This document shows positions 9,778-20,484 of a stretch of 64,000 bases of DNA, piece by piece. The DNA lies in assembly GCF_900111735.1 (NCBI RefSeq), contig NZ_FOHW01000002.1:116781-180780 (forward strand), given 5' to 3'. A model generated the notes under the pieces. That model had not been told where the DNA came from. It was given only the letters and a program-made list of their open reading frames with translations, and made no database searches. The stretch's first letter is position 1; each line of letters opens with the position of its first letter. Both the position numbers and the translations under genes were made by a program. The DNA comes from Pseudomonas graminis. Lineage in GTDB: Bacteria > Pseudomonadota > Gammaproteobacteria > Pseudomonadales > Pseudomonadaceae.

Positions 9778-11427
9778 TCAGTCCCGGAGTTGTTTCTGGC
9801 TTTCGACCGGGTCGATCAACACGGCTTTCTGTTGGCGCACCAGCAGATCGAGGATTTCGTCCTGACGGTCGCCCAGTACACCGTTGAAGCTGATCCCGCT
9901 GGCTTTGGTCGGTGCGAGCATCGACACCTTGTACAGCTCGACGCTCAGAGGCGAGTCGATGGACAGCGGGCCTGAACCGTTGGAGGTCAGTTCGCCGCCG
10001 ACCATGATCAGCGAGACTTCGGCATCGAACGGGTCGAGCTTGATGTCGCGGTCAGTGTCAGACAGGTCTTTGATGTGGCCGTAGACGCCCATCAAACCGT
10101 TACCGATGGCCAGGTTTTCGTACAGCTTGATGTTGGTGCTGTTGCGAACCCGGATGCCGTGACGCTTGTTGGCGAACACACGGTTGCCCCACAGCAGGTT
10201 GTCGGCACTCTCATACAAGGTGATGCCGTCGGTGTGGTTGCGGTAGATCTCGTTGTACGCCACCAGGTTGTTCACGCTGTTACGGTCAAGGACGATGCCT
10301 GACAGGTGGTTGTCGTAGCTTTTGTTGTTGATGATGAAGCTGTCGTTCACCTCACGGGAGACGATGATCCCGTGCTTTTTCTTGGTCCCGTAAACGGTGT
10401 TTTCGGCAATGATCAGACCGTGGGAACGGTCATGGGGGTCGATGCCGTAAATAATGTTGTCGTGGTAGGTGCTGCCCTTGACCACGAAGTCACGGGTTTC
10501 ATAGCAGTAGAAGCCGTACCACATGTCCGAGAAGTCAGAGTTGACGATCCAGCCGGTCGGCTCGGCGCGGTTCATCTGAGCCTTCATGTTCGGCGTGTAC
10601 TGGGAAATACTGATGCCGTACGACTTGCTGTTGTTGTACCCCAGGCTCGCCACTTTGGTGTTGAACATGTAGGTCTGGGTACCGCCCCAGGACAGCAGGA
10701 ACGGACGGAATTCCTTCGGCGTTTTATACGTCGACGGGCCGTTGGCTTTTTCGCTCCAGCCGGTGAGTTTGGTGTCCGACATGAACAGCAGGTTGTCGTT
10801 GACCAGAAACGCACCGGCGTCTTGGGACAGGCGCAGCTCGGTGGTTTTCTTGTCGACTTCGAGGATGCCGTTCTTGCCAACAACGATCGGCAGACGAGCC
10901 AGGAACACGCCCGGCGAGGTCTCGCTCAGGTACTGTTTAGGCACCTTTTTCGCGAGGTCTTGCAACGTCATGTAGCCGTCTTCGATGAAGATTGCCTGTG
11001 GGATGCCGTGCTGACGGGCTACCCATTCGGCCATCTTGTTGTCACCGCCGATGAATTCCTTCAGCGAGTCTTCCTGCATCATGCGTTTGATCGCAACCTT
11101 GCCCGGCTTGCTGCGCACGATCTTCTTCTGCATGGCCTCCCGGGTGTAACCCGAGAGGTCAGGCAGCTTGGGCTTGTCCATCAACAGCGGTTCGATGGGC
11201 GGGCTGCTGATGGTGTAGGTCTTGGCCTGATGCAGGCCCTTGACCACCACTTCCTTGTCATCAGCCGGGTGCGCCGCAGGGGCAGGCACCGGCAACGGGT
11301 TGTTGGCCATGGCCGCGGTGCTGGAGAGCAGCATGACGCTGCTCAACACCGCGCATTTCAGCACAGAGCTTTCCAGCAGGGCATGCGGCCATGCCCGGTG
11401 ACGCAATCTGCTTGCTTGACTGTTCAT
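9778..11427 (-). CDS. algG: Mannuronan C5-epimerase AlgG
   Basis: Periplasmic enzyme that converts polymer-level mannuronate to guluronate. It has an N-terminal signal sequence (hydrophobic part about residues 23-41, ending MANN), then a right-handed parallel beta-helix region rich in short N/G repeats. The catalytic DPHDR motif is at residues 330-334. At 549 residues the length is normal. It lies 27 bases after algE. Both the catalytic motif and the following RSHGL are complete, so guluronate-containing alginate is expected. Confidence 0.97.
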   Translation of the reverse strand: MNSQASRLRHRAWPHALLESSVLKCAVLSSVMLLSSTAAMANNPLPVPAPAAHPADDKEVVVKGLHQAKTYTISSPPIEPLLMDKPKLPDLSGYTREAMQKKIVRSKPGKVAIKRMMQEDSLKEFIGGDNKMAEWVARQHGIPQAIFIEDGYMTLQDLAKKVPKQYLSETSPGVFLARLPIVVGKNGILEVDKKTTELRLSQDAGAFLVNDNLLFMSDTKLTGWSEKANGPSTYKTPKEFRPFLLSWGGTQTYMFNTKVASLGYNNSKSYGISISQYTPNMKAQMNRAEPTGWIVNSDFSDMWYGFYCYETRDFVVKGSTYHDNIIYGIDPHDRSHGLIIAENTVYGTKKKHGIIVSREVNDSFIINNKSYDNHLSGIVLDRNSVNNLVAYNEIYRNHTDGITLYESADNLLWGNRVFANKRHGIRVRNSTNIKLYENLAIGNGLMGVYGHIKDLSDTDRDIKLDPFDAEVSLIMVGGELTSNGSGPLSIDSPLSVELYKVSMLAPTKASGISFNGVLGDRQDEILDLLVRQQKAVLIDPVESQKQLRD

Positions 11428-11454
11428 CTCATTGCACTCCTATCGCGGCTTGCA

Positions 11455-12960
11455 TCAGAAGCGCCAGATGACGTCGACGATGGCGCGGTGCATGTAGTTG
11501 TCTACACCGCTGTGATACGCATCGCCCGGTTTGAACACGCCTGCACGCAGACGAATCAGCGCCGACGGCTCGTCGAACGACTGGCTCACCGCAGCCGGCA
11601 GCAGGCCTTGCTTGAAGTACTTGGTCACAACGAGGTCCATTTCCTGACCCAGGTCCTTGCGGCCGTCTTCGAGCGGCAGCGAGGCAAACGTGCTGACGCC
11701 GTCGGCATCGACGTTTTCCTGAGCCGGGTTGATACCCGCGCCGCCGATACCCGAATGGCCATCGACACGACGGAACTTGTGGTAGATCAGCGAGGCGTCG
11801 TACTCGTCCTGCATCTGCCAGGAGGCGAACAGCGAGCCGGACTCTACGTTGGCCATTTCGCCCTGGAACGCTTCACCGAAGCGATGCACGCGCGAGCGGG
11901 TACCGGTCCAGTTCGAGCGATTGCTTTCCAGACCGTTCTGCTCGTAGTTCTTGCTGGCGCGGGAATAGGCGCCGCCCACTTGCCACATCGGGTCCAGACG
12001 GAAACGCAGGCCCAGGTCGGTCGCCCAGCCGTTGACGTTCTCGTTGTTCTTCTCACCGGCCACGTACTGATCTTCAGCCGCGTTGTAAGTGGTGCCGATG
12101 CGATCGCGATCGCCGGTCAGCCAGGTCAGGCTGCCCCAGTAATTGACGGTGTTCAGGTTGCGGTAGTTGTACGCGTCGCTGTTGGCCTGCAGACCCAGCC
12201 AGGTCAGGTCGCCACGCGAGGTCTTGTCCAGGTCATCGATGGCTGAGCCTTGTTGTTTCAGGCTGCCACCGTCATGACTGTGGTGCGCACGAACGCCAGC
12301 CCACTGGCCCGGCGTCCACTGGTATTCGACGTCGCCGAAGATGTGCGAGCGGTCTTTATCCTGAGCGGACAGTTCAGTCAGGTCGGTGCGGTATTCGCTG
12401 AAGCGCTGGGCGGCGCCCACTTCTGCCTTGAGCAGGGTGGTGTCGAAGGTCCAGTTCAAGGCCTCGATATTGACGTCGTGCCACTGGCCGTCGTCATTGC
12501 GCAGACGTTGACGACCCAACTTCAGGATCTCGCCAGGGTACGGTGTGAAACCGCTGTAGCCGATCCAGAATTCGCGCAGGGCCGCATAGCTGTCATCCAC
12601 CTTGCGGCTGTTCGACGTGCTGCGTGAGCGCTGGGCACTTTGGCCGTTTGCGTCAGTGACCTGCTGATCCAGCGGGTCGGTCTGAATGGTGTCGGTCGCG
12701 GTGACGACCTGGCCCATCGCGTAACCGCTCCAGTTGCCCCACTCGCCATACGCCCACGGGCGCAGATCCAGACCGACACCGTTGACGTCGCCACCGCTGC
12801 GGGTGCCGAGGTCACGGTCGTCTTCCATCTGGCCCGTCGCTTTGACTTCGATGCCGAAATTCTGAGTGTCGGTCAGGGCCGCCAGTGTCGGCGTGGCCCA
12901 GATCAGGGAGAAGCCCAGACCGAATCCGGCCGCCATCAGAGGGTTCAACTTAAGCTTCAT
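11455..12960 (-). CDS. algE: Alginate export porin AlgE
   Basis: Outer-membrane beta-barrel through which alginate leaves the cell. Signal peptide at residues 1-28 (ending PTLAA). The rest shows alternating aromatic/polar strands rich in Arg and Lys, and ends in an aromatic residue (DVIWRF), the usual outer-membrane insertion signature. 501 residues against about 490 in P. aeruginosa. Its ATG overlaps the algK stop by 4 bases, implying translational coupling with the lipoprotein that guides its placement. Confidence 0.96.
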   Translation of the reverse strand: MKLKLNPLMAAGFGLGFSLIWATPTLAALTDTQNFGIEVKATGQMEDDRDLGTRSGGDVNGVGLDLRPWAYGEWGNWSGYAMGQVVTATDTIQTDPLDQQVTDANGQSAQRSRSTSNSRKVDDSYAALREFWIGYSGFTPYPGEILKLGRQRLRNDDGQWHDVNIEALNWTFDTTLLKAEVGAAQRFSEYRTDLTELSAQDKDRSHIFGDVEYQWTPGQWAGVRAHHSHDGGSLKQQGSAIDDLDKTSRGDLTWLGLQANSDAYNYRNLNTVNYWGSLTWLTGDRDRIGTTYNAAEDQYVAGEKNNENVNGWATDLGLRFRLDPMWQVGGAYSRASKNYEQNGLESNRSNWTGTRSRVHRFGEAFQGEMANVESGSLFASWQMQDEYDASLIYHKFRRVDGHSGIGGAGINPAQENVDADGVSTFASLPLEDGRKDLGQEMDLVVTKYFKQGLLPAAVSQSFDEPSALIRLRAGVFKPGDAYHSGVDNYMHRAIVDVIWRF

Positions 12961-14369
12961 AGAGGTGCGTCCCCGCCGTCTTTGTCTTCTTGCAGTGTCT
13001 GCAAGGCCAACGCGTTTTGCGCGGTTGTGCCACGGACCTGCTGTTCTCGCTGGAGAAGACTCTGCGCCTGGGCGCGCTTCTCAGGCGGCAATTGTTCGTT
13101 CAGTTGTTGCACGAGATCCGTCGCTTGCGGCGTGCCCTGAGCCAGTGCGAGCTGGCCGAAGACCCATGCGTTGACCGGATCAGGCTTGATACCCTTACCT
13201 TGCGAGAACAACTGCGCGAGGGCGAAATCGGCACTGTTCTGGCCGCCGCGTGCGGAGGTCAGCAGCTGGTCGACAGCTTTCTGCGGTTCTGGATGGCCCA
13301 GATAACCCCGGCGATATAGCTGACCCAGGTAGTAATGCGCGGAGATTTGCGTCGCAGCGGCCTTGGTCAGGTGCTCTTCGGCTTTCTTCGCATCCGGCAA
13401 GACCAGCTTGCCTTCGTAATACAGCTTGCCCAGCAACAGTTCGGCGCGCGGTTGATCCGCGGCACGGCCGTTGTCGAGGTATTCCATCATCTTGTTGACG
13501 TCACCCAGTTCGGGGAAGTCGTACAGCAACTGCGCCAGGCTCACCCACGAAGCGGGGTAACCGGGGGCAACTTTCTCCAGCAGCGATTGCGCGGTCTTTT
13601 CGTCCGGCTTGCCGAGGGTCGAATCCGCCAGCACGCGAGCGACGCTGTCGACACGCATGGCAGGCACGCTGCCCATGGCGTAACCGCTTTGCATCTGCTC
13701 GAGCAGCGCAGCCTGTTTGTCGGCTTCGCCACGCTTCTGATAGACCGTCGCCAGCTCGGTGTAGCAAACGTCGGTGGTGCGCAGCGCTTGCTTGCAGATG
13801 CTTTCGACGTCTGCCAGATGCTGGTCGTAGGTGCCCTGGGTGCGATACAGCAGCACCTGGGCCAGACCCGCTTCCGGGTAACCGGTCGCGCGCCATTCAT
13901 TGATCTTCTGCTGCGCGTTCACGTTCGGGAACGTGTGCGGATATTGCAGATAGAGCATCGCCAGCGGGATCAGCGTGCCGGCTTCGCCATTGGCGAAGGC
14001 CTTCTTCAGCAGACCTTCGGCTTCACGTTGCTCGGCTTCGGTGGAGTTCGGCTTGACCGCCAGCAACTTGCCCAGACGCGATTGCGCCCGAGGCGAAGTG
14101 GCGGCCGCGGCGCGATACGTCGCCTCGGCCTGCTTGATCAGCTCCGGGTCGCGGGTACCCACCTGGATATCCGCGAGGCCGACCTGTGCATCGCTGTAGC
14201 CCAGGTCCGCCAGTTGCCGATAGTTTTGCTCCGCCAGCGAGGTGTCGCCGCGTTTCAGGGCTTCGTTGGCCAGGCGCTGATCGGGCAGGCCGGCACAGCC
14301 GCCCAAACCGATAGCAATCGCCAGGCTCAACAATGTAGGGGCTGACAAGCTTCGTAGTGGGCTAGCCAT
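12957..14369 (-). CDS. algK: Alginate outer-membrane lipoprotein AlgK
   Basis: Outer-membrane lipoprotein built of TPR/Sel1-like repeats; it places AlgE and bridges to AlgX and Alg44. The lipobox LGGC is at residues 22-25, giving an acylated Cys25. Repeated Sel1-type segments follow through the body (for example [13 protein letters not shown] and [14 protein letters not shown]). 470 residues. It starts 2 bases after the alg44 stop and overlaps algE by 4, so alg44-algK-algE are tightly coupled. Confidence 0.95.
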   Translation of the reverse strand: MASPLRSLSAPTLLSLAIAIGLGGCAGLPDQRLANEALKRGDTSLAEQNYRQLADLGYSDAQVGLADIQVGTRDPELIKQAEATYRAAAATSPRAQSRLGKLLAVKPNSTEAEQREAEGLLKKAFANGEAGTLIPLAMLYLQYPHTFPNVNAQQKINEWRATGYPEAGLAQVLLYRTQGTYDQHLADVESICKQALRTTDVCYTELATVYQKRGEADKQAALLEQMQSGYAMGSVPAMRVDSVARVLADSTLGKPDEKTAQSLLEKVAPGYPASWVSLAQLLYDFPELGDVNKMMEYLDNGRAADQPRAELLLGKLYYEGKLVLPDAKKAEEHLTKAAATQISAHYYLGQLYRRGYLGHPEPQKAVDQLLTSARGGQNSADFALAQLFSQGKGIKPDPVNAWVFGQLALAQGTPQATDLVQQLNEQLPPEKRAQAQSLLQREQQVRGTTAQNALALQTLQEDKDGGDAPL

Positions 14370-14371
14370 GT

Positions 14372-15544
14372 TTAGAAACCTGCCGCCGTGGCTTTATCGA
14401 TCAACCAGTTCAGCGACGGGCCGCGGGTGCTCACCACTTCAACCGGACGACCTGCCAGGCTGCTGTTGATGGCTTCATCAGGCTGGATCTGAACGCGGAT
14501 GTCGGAAGACAGGTCAGCAGGGCTCAGAGCCGTGGCGCTGACGATCTTGCCGGTGTGGTCGCCTTCTTCGCCAGCGACCTGGAAGGTCACGCGGGCGCCC
14601 GGCTGTACATCGGCGAACTGACGGTAGGTGAAGCGAGCATCGACATTGGCGGCGACGTTGCGCGGGACCATCTGGAAGATCACCTGACCTTTGCTTGCGT
14701 ACTGACCGTCGGCGACCAGTTGCTTGGCCACGACGCAATCGCACGGGCTGGTCATGGTGCCGGCCAGTTGACGACCAAACAGCTCTTCGATTTTGGCCGG
14801 CTGCATTTCGTCCGGGTCCAGGTTGCCTTTCAACATGTCCAGCATGCTGGTGTTGAACGTCGCCAGCGGTGCGCCTTTGGCGACGTTGCCGTTCGGCGTC
14901 ACCAGACTGGTCACGGTGCCTTCGCGGGGCATGGTGACATCCAGGCTAGGTACGCTGACCAGGCCCGACGTGGAGTGGCTGACGAAGTACATGCCATAGA
15001 CCGATTTGGCGACGAAGCCGAACGCGATCACACCGACGGCGAAGATACCGACGCTGAAGGTGACGGCGCGCAGACGACCGAAAGCGCTCAGGCCGCTGCC
15101 GCCGTCCTTGGATTTGCGTGCCTTGGTGAAGTTATCGCGCTGCAGAGTGGCCAGTACTTCGCCCATGCTAATGAGATCGCCCGACAGGTGCGAAGTGATC
15201 AGGTGGCGCAGGGTGGAGATGTCTTGCGATTCCAGATTCTGGAACTGGCAGCCGACACGACCGGTGCTCGAGTCGATGGTGCGCACTTGCAGGTCGACGT
15301 CCATTGCCAGACCGAGGTTATCGATCAGGAACTGCAGACGACCCTTGATGACCTCACCGACGCCTGGACGCAGGTTGGCAGGAGCGACAAAGCTCAGACC
15401 GCCTGCGGAAAGGTCTTCGACACGCACCAGCGGGGCGTTCGGCTGACCATTGAGCAGTCGCAGTTTGGCCGGGATCTTGACCCGTGCGTGCTGACGCTGG
15501 GCTTCGGATTCATGTACGACATTGGCATTCACGGCTGTATTCAT
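14372..15544 (-). CDS. alg44: c-di-GMP-binding alginate co-polymerase Alg44
   Basis: Inner-membrane protein that activates polymerisation by Alg8 when c-di-GMP binds its N-terminal PilZ domain. The PilZ motifs are intact: R17-x-x-x-R21 and D44-L-S-x-G-G. One transmembrane helix follows at about residues 160-182, then a periplasmic HlyD-like adaptor domain. 390 residues. Because the c-di-GMP residues are complete, polymer output should still respond to c-di-GMP. It lies 53 bases after alg8. Confidence 0.96.
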   Translation of the reverse strand: MNTAVNANVVHESEAQRQHARVKIPAKLRLLNGQPNAPLVRVEDLSAGGLSFVAPANLRPGVGEVIKGRLQFLIDNLGLAMDVDLQVRTIDSSTGRVGCQFQNLESQDISTLRHLITSHLSGDLISMGEVLATLQRDNFTKARKSKDGGSGLSAFGRLRAVTFSVGIFAVGVIAFGFVAKSVYGMYFVSHSTSGLVSVPSLDVTMPREGTVTSLVTPNGNVAKGAPLATFNTSMLDMLKGNLDPDEMQPAKIEELFGRQLAGTMTSPCDCVVAKQLVADGQYASKGQVIFQMVPRNVAANVDARFTYRQFADVQPGARVTFQVAGEEGDHTGKIVSATALSPADLSSDIRVQIQPDEAINSSLAGRPVEVVSTRGPSLNWLIDKATAAGF

Positions 15545-15597
15545 GGTTGTAATTCCTGATTAATCGAGTTGATCCATTGTTTCGGTCAGAGGCCCGG

Positions 15598-17079
15598 TCA
15601 GACCATTGTCAGCAGCACGGCAACGAAGATGCTGCCAGCCGAGAAAGTCATGGTCCGCGACGACCAGGTGTTGAACCAACCCTGGAAGCTGGCCATGTCG
15701 CGGCTCAGTTTTGTGTCCTGGCGGGTCCAGGACTGTCGGTCGAGACGGAAGAAGACGTAGATCTTCATCAGTGCGCCGACGATCTGGTTGTAATAGAGAA
15801 TCATCGGATACGCCGGACCGATCTTGTGCCCGCTGCACGACAGCAACAGGGTCAGGATCAGGCGGGTGATACCGATCCACAGCAGGTAAGCCAGCAGGTA
15901 TTCGATACCGAACTTGAGGCTTGCCAGCATGGCGACGGTCAGGCCGAGGATCGATGTCCACATCGATACGCGCTGATCGAACAGCACGATGCTGGTGAAG
16001 ACCCCGAGGCGACCGAAGCCCAGACCCAGCGCACGGGAGTTCTGACGAAGGTTGTTGCCGTACCAGCGGTACATCAGTTTGCGGCTGGCCTTCAGGAAGC
16101 TCTTTTCCGGCGGGTGTTCAACGGTGTTGATGGCGGCATCCGGCACGTAGAACGTGTCGTAGCCCAGGCGCATCAGGCTGAACCAGCTGGACTTGTCGTC
16201 GCCGGTCAGGAACTTGAAGCGGCCCAGACGCCAATGCTGCAGCGAATCGCTTTCCACGTCAGCGATGAACATCGGGTCCGTCACCACGGTGGCGCGGAAC
16301 ACCGACATACGGCCGGTCATGGTCAGCACGCGCTTGGACAGGGCCATCGAGCACATGTTGATGTGACGCTGAGCGAAACGCAGTTTGTGCCACTCGCTCA
16401 TGATGTAGCCGCCGCGTACTTCGCAGAATTCGTTGGTGGTCAGGCCGCCGACGTTGCCGAACAGCTGGAACCACGGAACCGTTTTCTGCACCACGCCTTC
16501 AGCGAGAACGGTGTCACCGTCGATCACCGCAACCACGGAGCGGTCGTCCGGCATATGGCGGGAGATGGCGCGGAAACCGAACGCCAGACCATCACGCTTG
16601 CCGGTACCGGCGATGCGCACGAAGTCGAGCTTGACGTGTTCCGGCGGGTTGTACTTGGCCCACAGTGCCTTGACCAGCAGCTCGTCGGACATTTCCACCA
16701 GGGAGCACACGATGGTGGTCGGGAAGCCGCAGTTGATGGCTTCGCGAATCACCGAGCTGTACACCTGGGCGGTGGTCAGCGCATCGATACGAAAGCTGGT
16801 GACCATCAGGAATACGTGGGACGGATCGGCTGCCTTGCCCAGCTTGCGCACTTTGCGGCGCAGGTGCGGGTAGACGATGTACAGGAAGATCATGCCGCGC
16901 ACGAAGTGCGTTGCGCCCATCGAGTAACGCCAGATGCCGACGATACCGATCAGGAAAATGAAATCTTTGGAGTGCGAGTCAAACAGCGATGCAGGCAGCG
17001 CCATGGCAATGGCAGCCAGCAAAGTTAGATAAAACAGCCAACCTGCGGCCTGGAGGAAGCCGTGCTTCAGCCTTTGCAT
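15598..17079 (-). CDS. alg8: Alginate polymerase glycosyltransferase Alg8
   Basis: Family-2 glycosyltransferase of the inner membrane that polymerises GDP-mannuronate. Two N-terminal helices precede a cytosolic catalytic domain with VIDGDT (DxD), the acidic ADVESDS and TGDDKSSW segments, then several C-terminal helices. The ATG at 17079 gives 493 residues, matching the family. An upstream in-frame ATG at 17118 would add 13 hydrophilic residues encoded in repeat sequence and is rejected. The gap to algD is 129 bases and contains a repeat. Confidence 0.95.
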   Translation of the reverse strand: MQRLKHGFLQAAGWLFYLTLLAAIAMALPASLFDSHSKDFIFLIGIVGIWRYSMGATHFVRGMIFLYIVYPHLRRKVRKLGKAADPSHVFLMVTSFRIDALTTAQVYSSVIREAINCGFPTTIVCSLVEMSDELLVKALWAKYNPPEHVKLDFVRIAGTGKRDGLAFGFRAISRHMPDDRSVVAVIDGDTVLAEGVVQKTVPWFQLFGNVGGLTTNEFCEVRGGYIMSEWHKLRFAQRHINMCSMALSKRVLTMTGRMSVFRATVVTDPMFIADVESDSLQHWRLGRFKFLTGDDKSSWFSLMRLGYDTFYVPDAAINTVEHPPEKSFLKASRKLMYRWYGNNLRQNSRALGLGFGRLGVFTSIVLFDQRVSMWTSILGLTVAMLASLKFGIEYLLAYLLWIGITRLILTLLLSCSGHKIGPAYPMILYYNQIVGALMKIYVFFRLDRQSWTRQDTKLSRDMASFQGWFNTWSSRTMTFSAGSIFVAVLLTMV

Positions 17080-17107
17080 AGTGTGTATCCCTAAGTCAGT
17101 TGCAACC

Positions 17108-17205
17108 TCAAGCCGCAAGCTCCAAACCTCCCGTCGCAGGCGCTGACGCCCGGGACGGGAGGGATGAAGCCTGAAACTTGCAGCTCGTGGCTTGCAGCTC
17201 GCTGT
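17108..17205. repeat. Intergenic AAGC-type repeat and hairpin between algD and alg8
   Basis: Carries CAAGCCGCAAGCTCC on one side and CTTGCAGCTCGTGGCTTGCA on the other, the same family as 23458-23525 and 53418-53503. The middle holds a perfect 9-bp stem, CCTCCCGTC at 17127-17135 against GACGGGAGG at 17154-17162, with GGCG/CGCC stacked inside. No T-run follows on the minus strand, so it is not an obvious terminator, but it could affect stability or read-through between algD and the polymerase genes. Confidence 0.7.
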
Positions 17206-17208
17206 GTG

Positions 17209-18525
17209 TTACCAGCAGATACCTTCGATTTGACCGTTTTCGGTGGTGGTGCCTTTCATGAAGCCCACCAGGTCAATCACACGCTTGCCGGCTGGCGCGT
17301 TGTTGGCGAGTGCACGGAAGCGCTCGTCGCGGTTACCCAGGATGATCACGTCGGAGTTGTTGATGACCGCGTCGAAGTCCGAGTTCAGCAGGGACGAAAC
17401 GTGCGGGATCTTGGACTCGATGTAGTCTTTGTTGGCGCCGTGAACGCGAGCGTATTCGACGTTGCTGTCGAAGATGCTCAGGTCGTAGCCTTTGCCGATC
17501 AGCATTTCTGCCAGTTCGACCAGTGGGCTTTCGCGCAGGTCATCGGTACCGGCCTTGAAGCTCAGACCCAGCAGGGCCACTTTGCGAGTGTCGCTGGCAG
17601 CGACGATGTCGAAAGCGTTCTGAACCTGGGAAACGTTGCTGCGCATCAGGGAGTTGAGCAGTGGTGCTTCAACGTCCAGGGTGCTGGCGCGGTAGGTCAG
17701 GGCGCGGACGTCCTTCGGCAGGCAGGAACCGCCGAAAGCGAAGCCTGGGCGCATGTAGTACTGCGACAGGTTCAGAGCCTTGTCCTGGCAGACCACGTCC
17801 ATCACTTCACGACCGTCGACGCCGACTGCCTTGGCGATGTTGCCGATTTCGTTGGCGAAGGTGACCTTGGTCGCGTGCCATACGTTGCAGGTGTACTTGA
17901 TCATCTCGGCAACGGCGATGTCCTTGCGGATGATCGGTGCGTCGAGTTCTTCGTACAGGGACTGCAGAACGTCACCGGACGCTTTGTCGAATTCGCCGAT
18001 AACGGTCATCGGAGGATGGTCGTAGTCAGCGATCGCGGTGCTTTCACGCAGGAATTCAGGGTTGACCGCGACACCGAAGTCAACGCCGGCTTTCTTGCCC
18101 GAGCAGTCTTCGAGGATCGGGATGACAACGTTTGCGACGGTGCCCGGCAGAACGGTGCTGCGTACGACGATGGTGTGACGGGTGCTCTTGTCACGCAGTA
18201 CGAAGCCGATTTCGCGGCAGACCGATTCAATGAAGTCCAGCTCCAGATCGCCGTTCTTTTTGCTTGGCGTGCCGACGCAGATCATCGACAGGTCGGTGTC
18301 GCGAATGGCTTCGGAGAAGTCGGTGGTGCCGCGCAGTTTGCCGGTCTTGATACCGGTTTGCAGCAACTCGCCCAGACCTGGCTCAACGATTGGCGACTTG
18401 CCGTTGTTGATCAGATCGATCTTGGCGGCAGAGATGTCCACGCCAACAACATCATGACCACGCGCCGAGAGGCAGCCCGCGCAGACTGCACCGACATAGC
18501 CCAAACCAAAGATGCTGATACGCAT
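17209..18525 (-). CDS. algD: GDP-mannose 6-dehydrogenase AlgD
   Basis: Cytosolic enzyme that oxidises GDP-mannose to GDP-mannuronic acid with two NAD+, the committed step of alginate synthesis. The N-terminal Rossmann motif is GLGYVGAVCAG (residues 7-17). The catalytic nucleophile C268 sits in FGGSCLPKDVRAL. The ATG at 18525 gives 438 residues and has a clear GAGGAG ribosome site 7 bases upstream. An open frame continuing to 18627 has no such site. It is the first gene of the operon, behind a long leader. Confidence 0.98.
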   Translation of the reverse strand: MRISIFGLGYVGAVCAGCLSARGHDVVGVDISAAKIDLINNGKSPIVEPGLGELLQTGIKTGKLRGTTDFSEAIRDTDLSMICVGTPSKKNGDLELDFIESVCREIGFVLRDKSTRHTIVVRSTVLPGTVANVVIPILEDCSGKKAGVDFGVAVNPEFLRESTAIADYDHPPMTVIGEFDKASGDVLQSLYEELDAPIIRKDIAVAEMIKYTCNVWHATKVTFANEIGNIAKAVGVDGREVMDVVCQDKALNLSQYYMRPGFAFGGSCLPKDVRALTYRASTLDVEAPLLNSLMRSNVSQVQNAFDIVAASDTRKVALLGLSFKAGTDDLRESPLVELAEMLIGKGYDLSIFDSNVEYARVHGANKDYIESKIPHVSSLLNSDFDAVINNSDVIILGNRDERFRALANNAPAGKRVIDLVGFMKGTTTENGQIEGICW

Positions 18526-19000
18526 AGTAATCTCCTCGATGTTTACGCCATTAGTTGGCCGAATATAAAAAACTGTCTTACAACTTTCGCGCACTCGTAT
18601 GCGCGGCAAATGAATGTCGCGTGACAAGCACAGGCAGAATTAAGGGGTGAGTTACCTGGATGAAAGGTAAACCCGAATGTTACAGATCAAAAGTGTCGAG
18701 TAGCCCATACATATTTATATAGGTTCCCGATCTGGGATGTGGCAGGCACTCCAACGGATGATTTGCGCATCATGCTCAGGCGGTCAAGGACAAGGCTTTT
18801 GGCCGTTTCCCGATGAACCAGCCCCGGTTCACGACTGCGGGCACCCGAATGGTGCTAGCTCAATTTACTTCAACTAGTTTGGTGCGTGACTCCTTGTACG
18901 TACCACTTGACCCGTGGGTCGAACTTCGTTGAGAAGCAACTTCCAGATCTGTCCATGTGCCATGTAAGAGATGTCCTACATGGGGGACGAGAATTGTTAC
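18526..19000 (-). promoter_or_regulatory. Long algD 5' leader
   Basis: About 475 nt lie between the inferred start of transcription and the algD ATG, with no credible gene. Hairpin candidates are CCATGTA/TACATGG (18960-18983), TGAACC/GGTTCA (18814-18831) and ATGAT/ATCAT (near 18758-18773). A long untranslated leader is also known for P. aeruginosa algD. The lower GC than the flanking genes fits a regulatory segment. Confidence 0.6.
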
Positions 19001-19006
19001 GGGATG

Positions 19007-19035
19007 TAGGAGCGTGGGCATTCCCCATAAGTTCC
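19007..19035 (-). promoter_or_regulatory. AlgU (sigma-22/RpoE-type) promoter of the alginate operon
   Basis: On the minus strand GGAACTT (19035-19029) is followed after exactly 17 bases by TCCTA (19011-19007). Both boxes and the 17-base spacer match the P. aeruginosa algD promoter as I recall it, and the AlgU consensus GAACTT-N16/17-TCnnA. Transcription would begin near 19000. Confidence 0.8.
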
Positions 19036-19521
19036 GGGCCGCTCGTCCTCTTTTTGAGATTTTTCGTAACACCCGGCCATTTCTAGCGGGGTCCAGCAGG
19101 GTGGCGATGATGGTTTGAGCCTTAGTTTATGGGGCTTTGGTCGAGTACCAGGGTGGTCTGCCACTAGTTCAAATTCTTGAGCCAAAATCTGCAAAAAAAG
19201 TTGTTAAATTTTTGAGAAAAAAAAGAGCGGTTAGTTTTCGACTGTTAGTTGGCGCCAATTAGCTGGCAGCACTACCGTTCGTCCGCGCAAACTGTAGCTT
19301 ATGAACTAAGTAAGTGTGGGAATTTGCGAACAGCGTCACTGTTTTCTTTGCTTTCGGTTGGATGGATGGACGCATTCGAATGGTGGTGTTGGCTAATCGC
19401 ACTAAAACACCGAGGAACGCGCACTGAAAAGTGCACTGAAGCAGGGATGAAATAGCGTGGCGACGCCCGTCAATGGATGGAGACGGGCAGGCGTTTGGGC
19501 GCAGGGAAGGGGCGGTGCAAC
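19036..19521. promoter_or_regulatory. Upstream activation region of algD, including an AlgR-type site
   Basis: Non-coding stretch between the algD promoter and yaaA. ACCGTTCGTC at 19274-19283 equals the core AlgR recognition sequence; it lies about 275 bases upstream of the inferred start and reads on the strand opposite algD. Next to it are a 10-bp palindrome TTGGCGCCAA (19249-19258) and an A/T-rich tract (about 19193-19228) suited to bending. GACGCCCGTC/GACGGGCAGGCGT near 19464-19495 is a possible hairpin after yaaA. No gene is seen. Confidence 0.6.
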
Positions 19522-20301
19522 TCAGGCGTCCTGCTCATCGCGCAGGAATATAAGCTTGTCGGGGGAGGACAGCTCTTTGCTGTATCGATAGCCGTGGGCA
19601 TCGAACTGGGCCAGGTCTTCGGGCTTGCTGATGCGCTCGGAAATCACAAAGCGGGTCATCATGCCCCGGGCCTTCTTGGCATAGAAGCTGATGATCTTGT
19701 ACTGACCGTTCTTCTGGTCGCGGAACTCGGTTTCGATCACGCGGGCGTTAAGTGCCGGACGCTTGACCGCCGAAAAGTACTCGTTCGACGCCAGGTTAAG
19801 CAGCACGTCGTCGCCTTGCTCTTTCAGCGCCTCGTTCAGCCACTCGCTGATGCGGTCGCCCCAGAACGCATAAAGATCCTTGCCCCTGGCGTTCGCCAGC
19901 TTTGTACCCATCTCCAGCCGATACGGTTGCATAAGGTCCAGAGGGCGCAACAACCCGTAGAGCCCGGACAACATGCGCAGGTGCTTCTGGGCGTAAGTCA
20001 GATCGGGGCCGCTCAGGGTGTAGGCGTCGAGGCCGGTGTATACATCGCCCTTGAAGGCCAGCAGCGCCTGCTTGGCGTTTTCGGGAGTAAACGTCGGATT
20101 CCAGCTGCCAAAGCGGGCGGCATTGAGGCCCGAGAGCTTGTCTGACAGGTGCATCAGCTCACCGATTTGCGCCGGTGTCAGATCACGCAACTGGCTGATG
20201 AGTTCCTGGGAATGTTCCAGAAATTGCGGCTGGGTGTGGCGTTTGGTGGTAGGCGGCGTTTCGAAGTCGAGGGTTTTGGCTGGGGAAATCACCATCAGCA
20301 T
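19522..20301 (-). CDS. yaaA: Peroxide stress protein YaaA
   Basis: Member of the YaaA/UPF0246 family; in E. coli it lowers free iron and DNA damage during hydrogen peroxide stress. The start [13 protein letters not shown] and the conserved block [21 protein letters not shown] (shortened here: [20 protein letters not shown]) identify it, and NLASNEYF is also present. I choose the ATG at 20301 (259 residues) because a GGAG ribosome site lies 8 bases upstream; a TTG two codons earlier is possible. It is transcribed away from the deacetylase-like gene. Confidence 0.92.
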   Translation of the reverse strand: MLMVISPAKTLDFETPPTTKRHTQPQFLEHSQELISQLRDLTPAQIGELMHLSDKLSGLNAARFGSWNPTFTPENAKQALLAFKGDVYTGLDAYTLSGPDLTYAQKHLRMLSGLYGLLRPLDLMQPYRLEMGTKLANARGKDLYAFWGDRISEWLNEALKEQGDDVLLNLASNEYFSAVKRPALNARVIETEFRDQKNGQYKIISFYAKKARGMMTRFVISERISKPEDLAQFDAHGYRYSKELSSPDKLIFLRDEQDA

Positions 20302-20484
20302 GAGCAAGTCTCCTTTAATCGTCGGGCGATTCTAGGGGTTGCGTGCGGATCACTCCAGCTATGGTGTCGATAGGCGCCATCCTGCGCAAGCGGTGCCCGA
20401 ATCCGGCAATCTGGCCCAGGGCAAATCCGCTATAGTGCCTCGCCGGATTTCGGCCTCTTTATCAAGGATTGGGAGCACGTCGTT

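Noticed and set aside
10306..12246. Long plus-strand open frame opposite algG and algE
   Set aside because: It spans two complete, motif-bearing minus-strand genes and their junction, with no domain and no ribosome site.
17080..17118. Longer Alg8 with 13 additional N-terminal residues
   Set aside because: The extension would be encoded by repeat sequence and the shorter form has the length I recall for the family.
19249..19455. 68-codon plus-strand frame upstream of algD
   Set aside because: It covers the AlgR-type site and the palindrome in a region with promoter features, has no ribosome site, and shows no coding bias.
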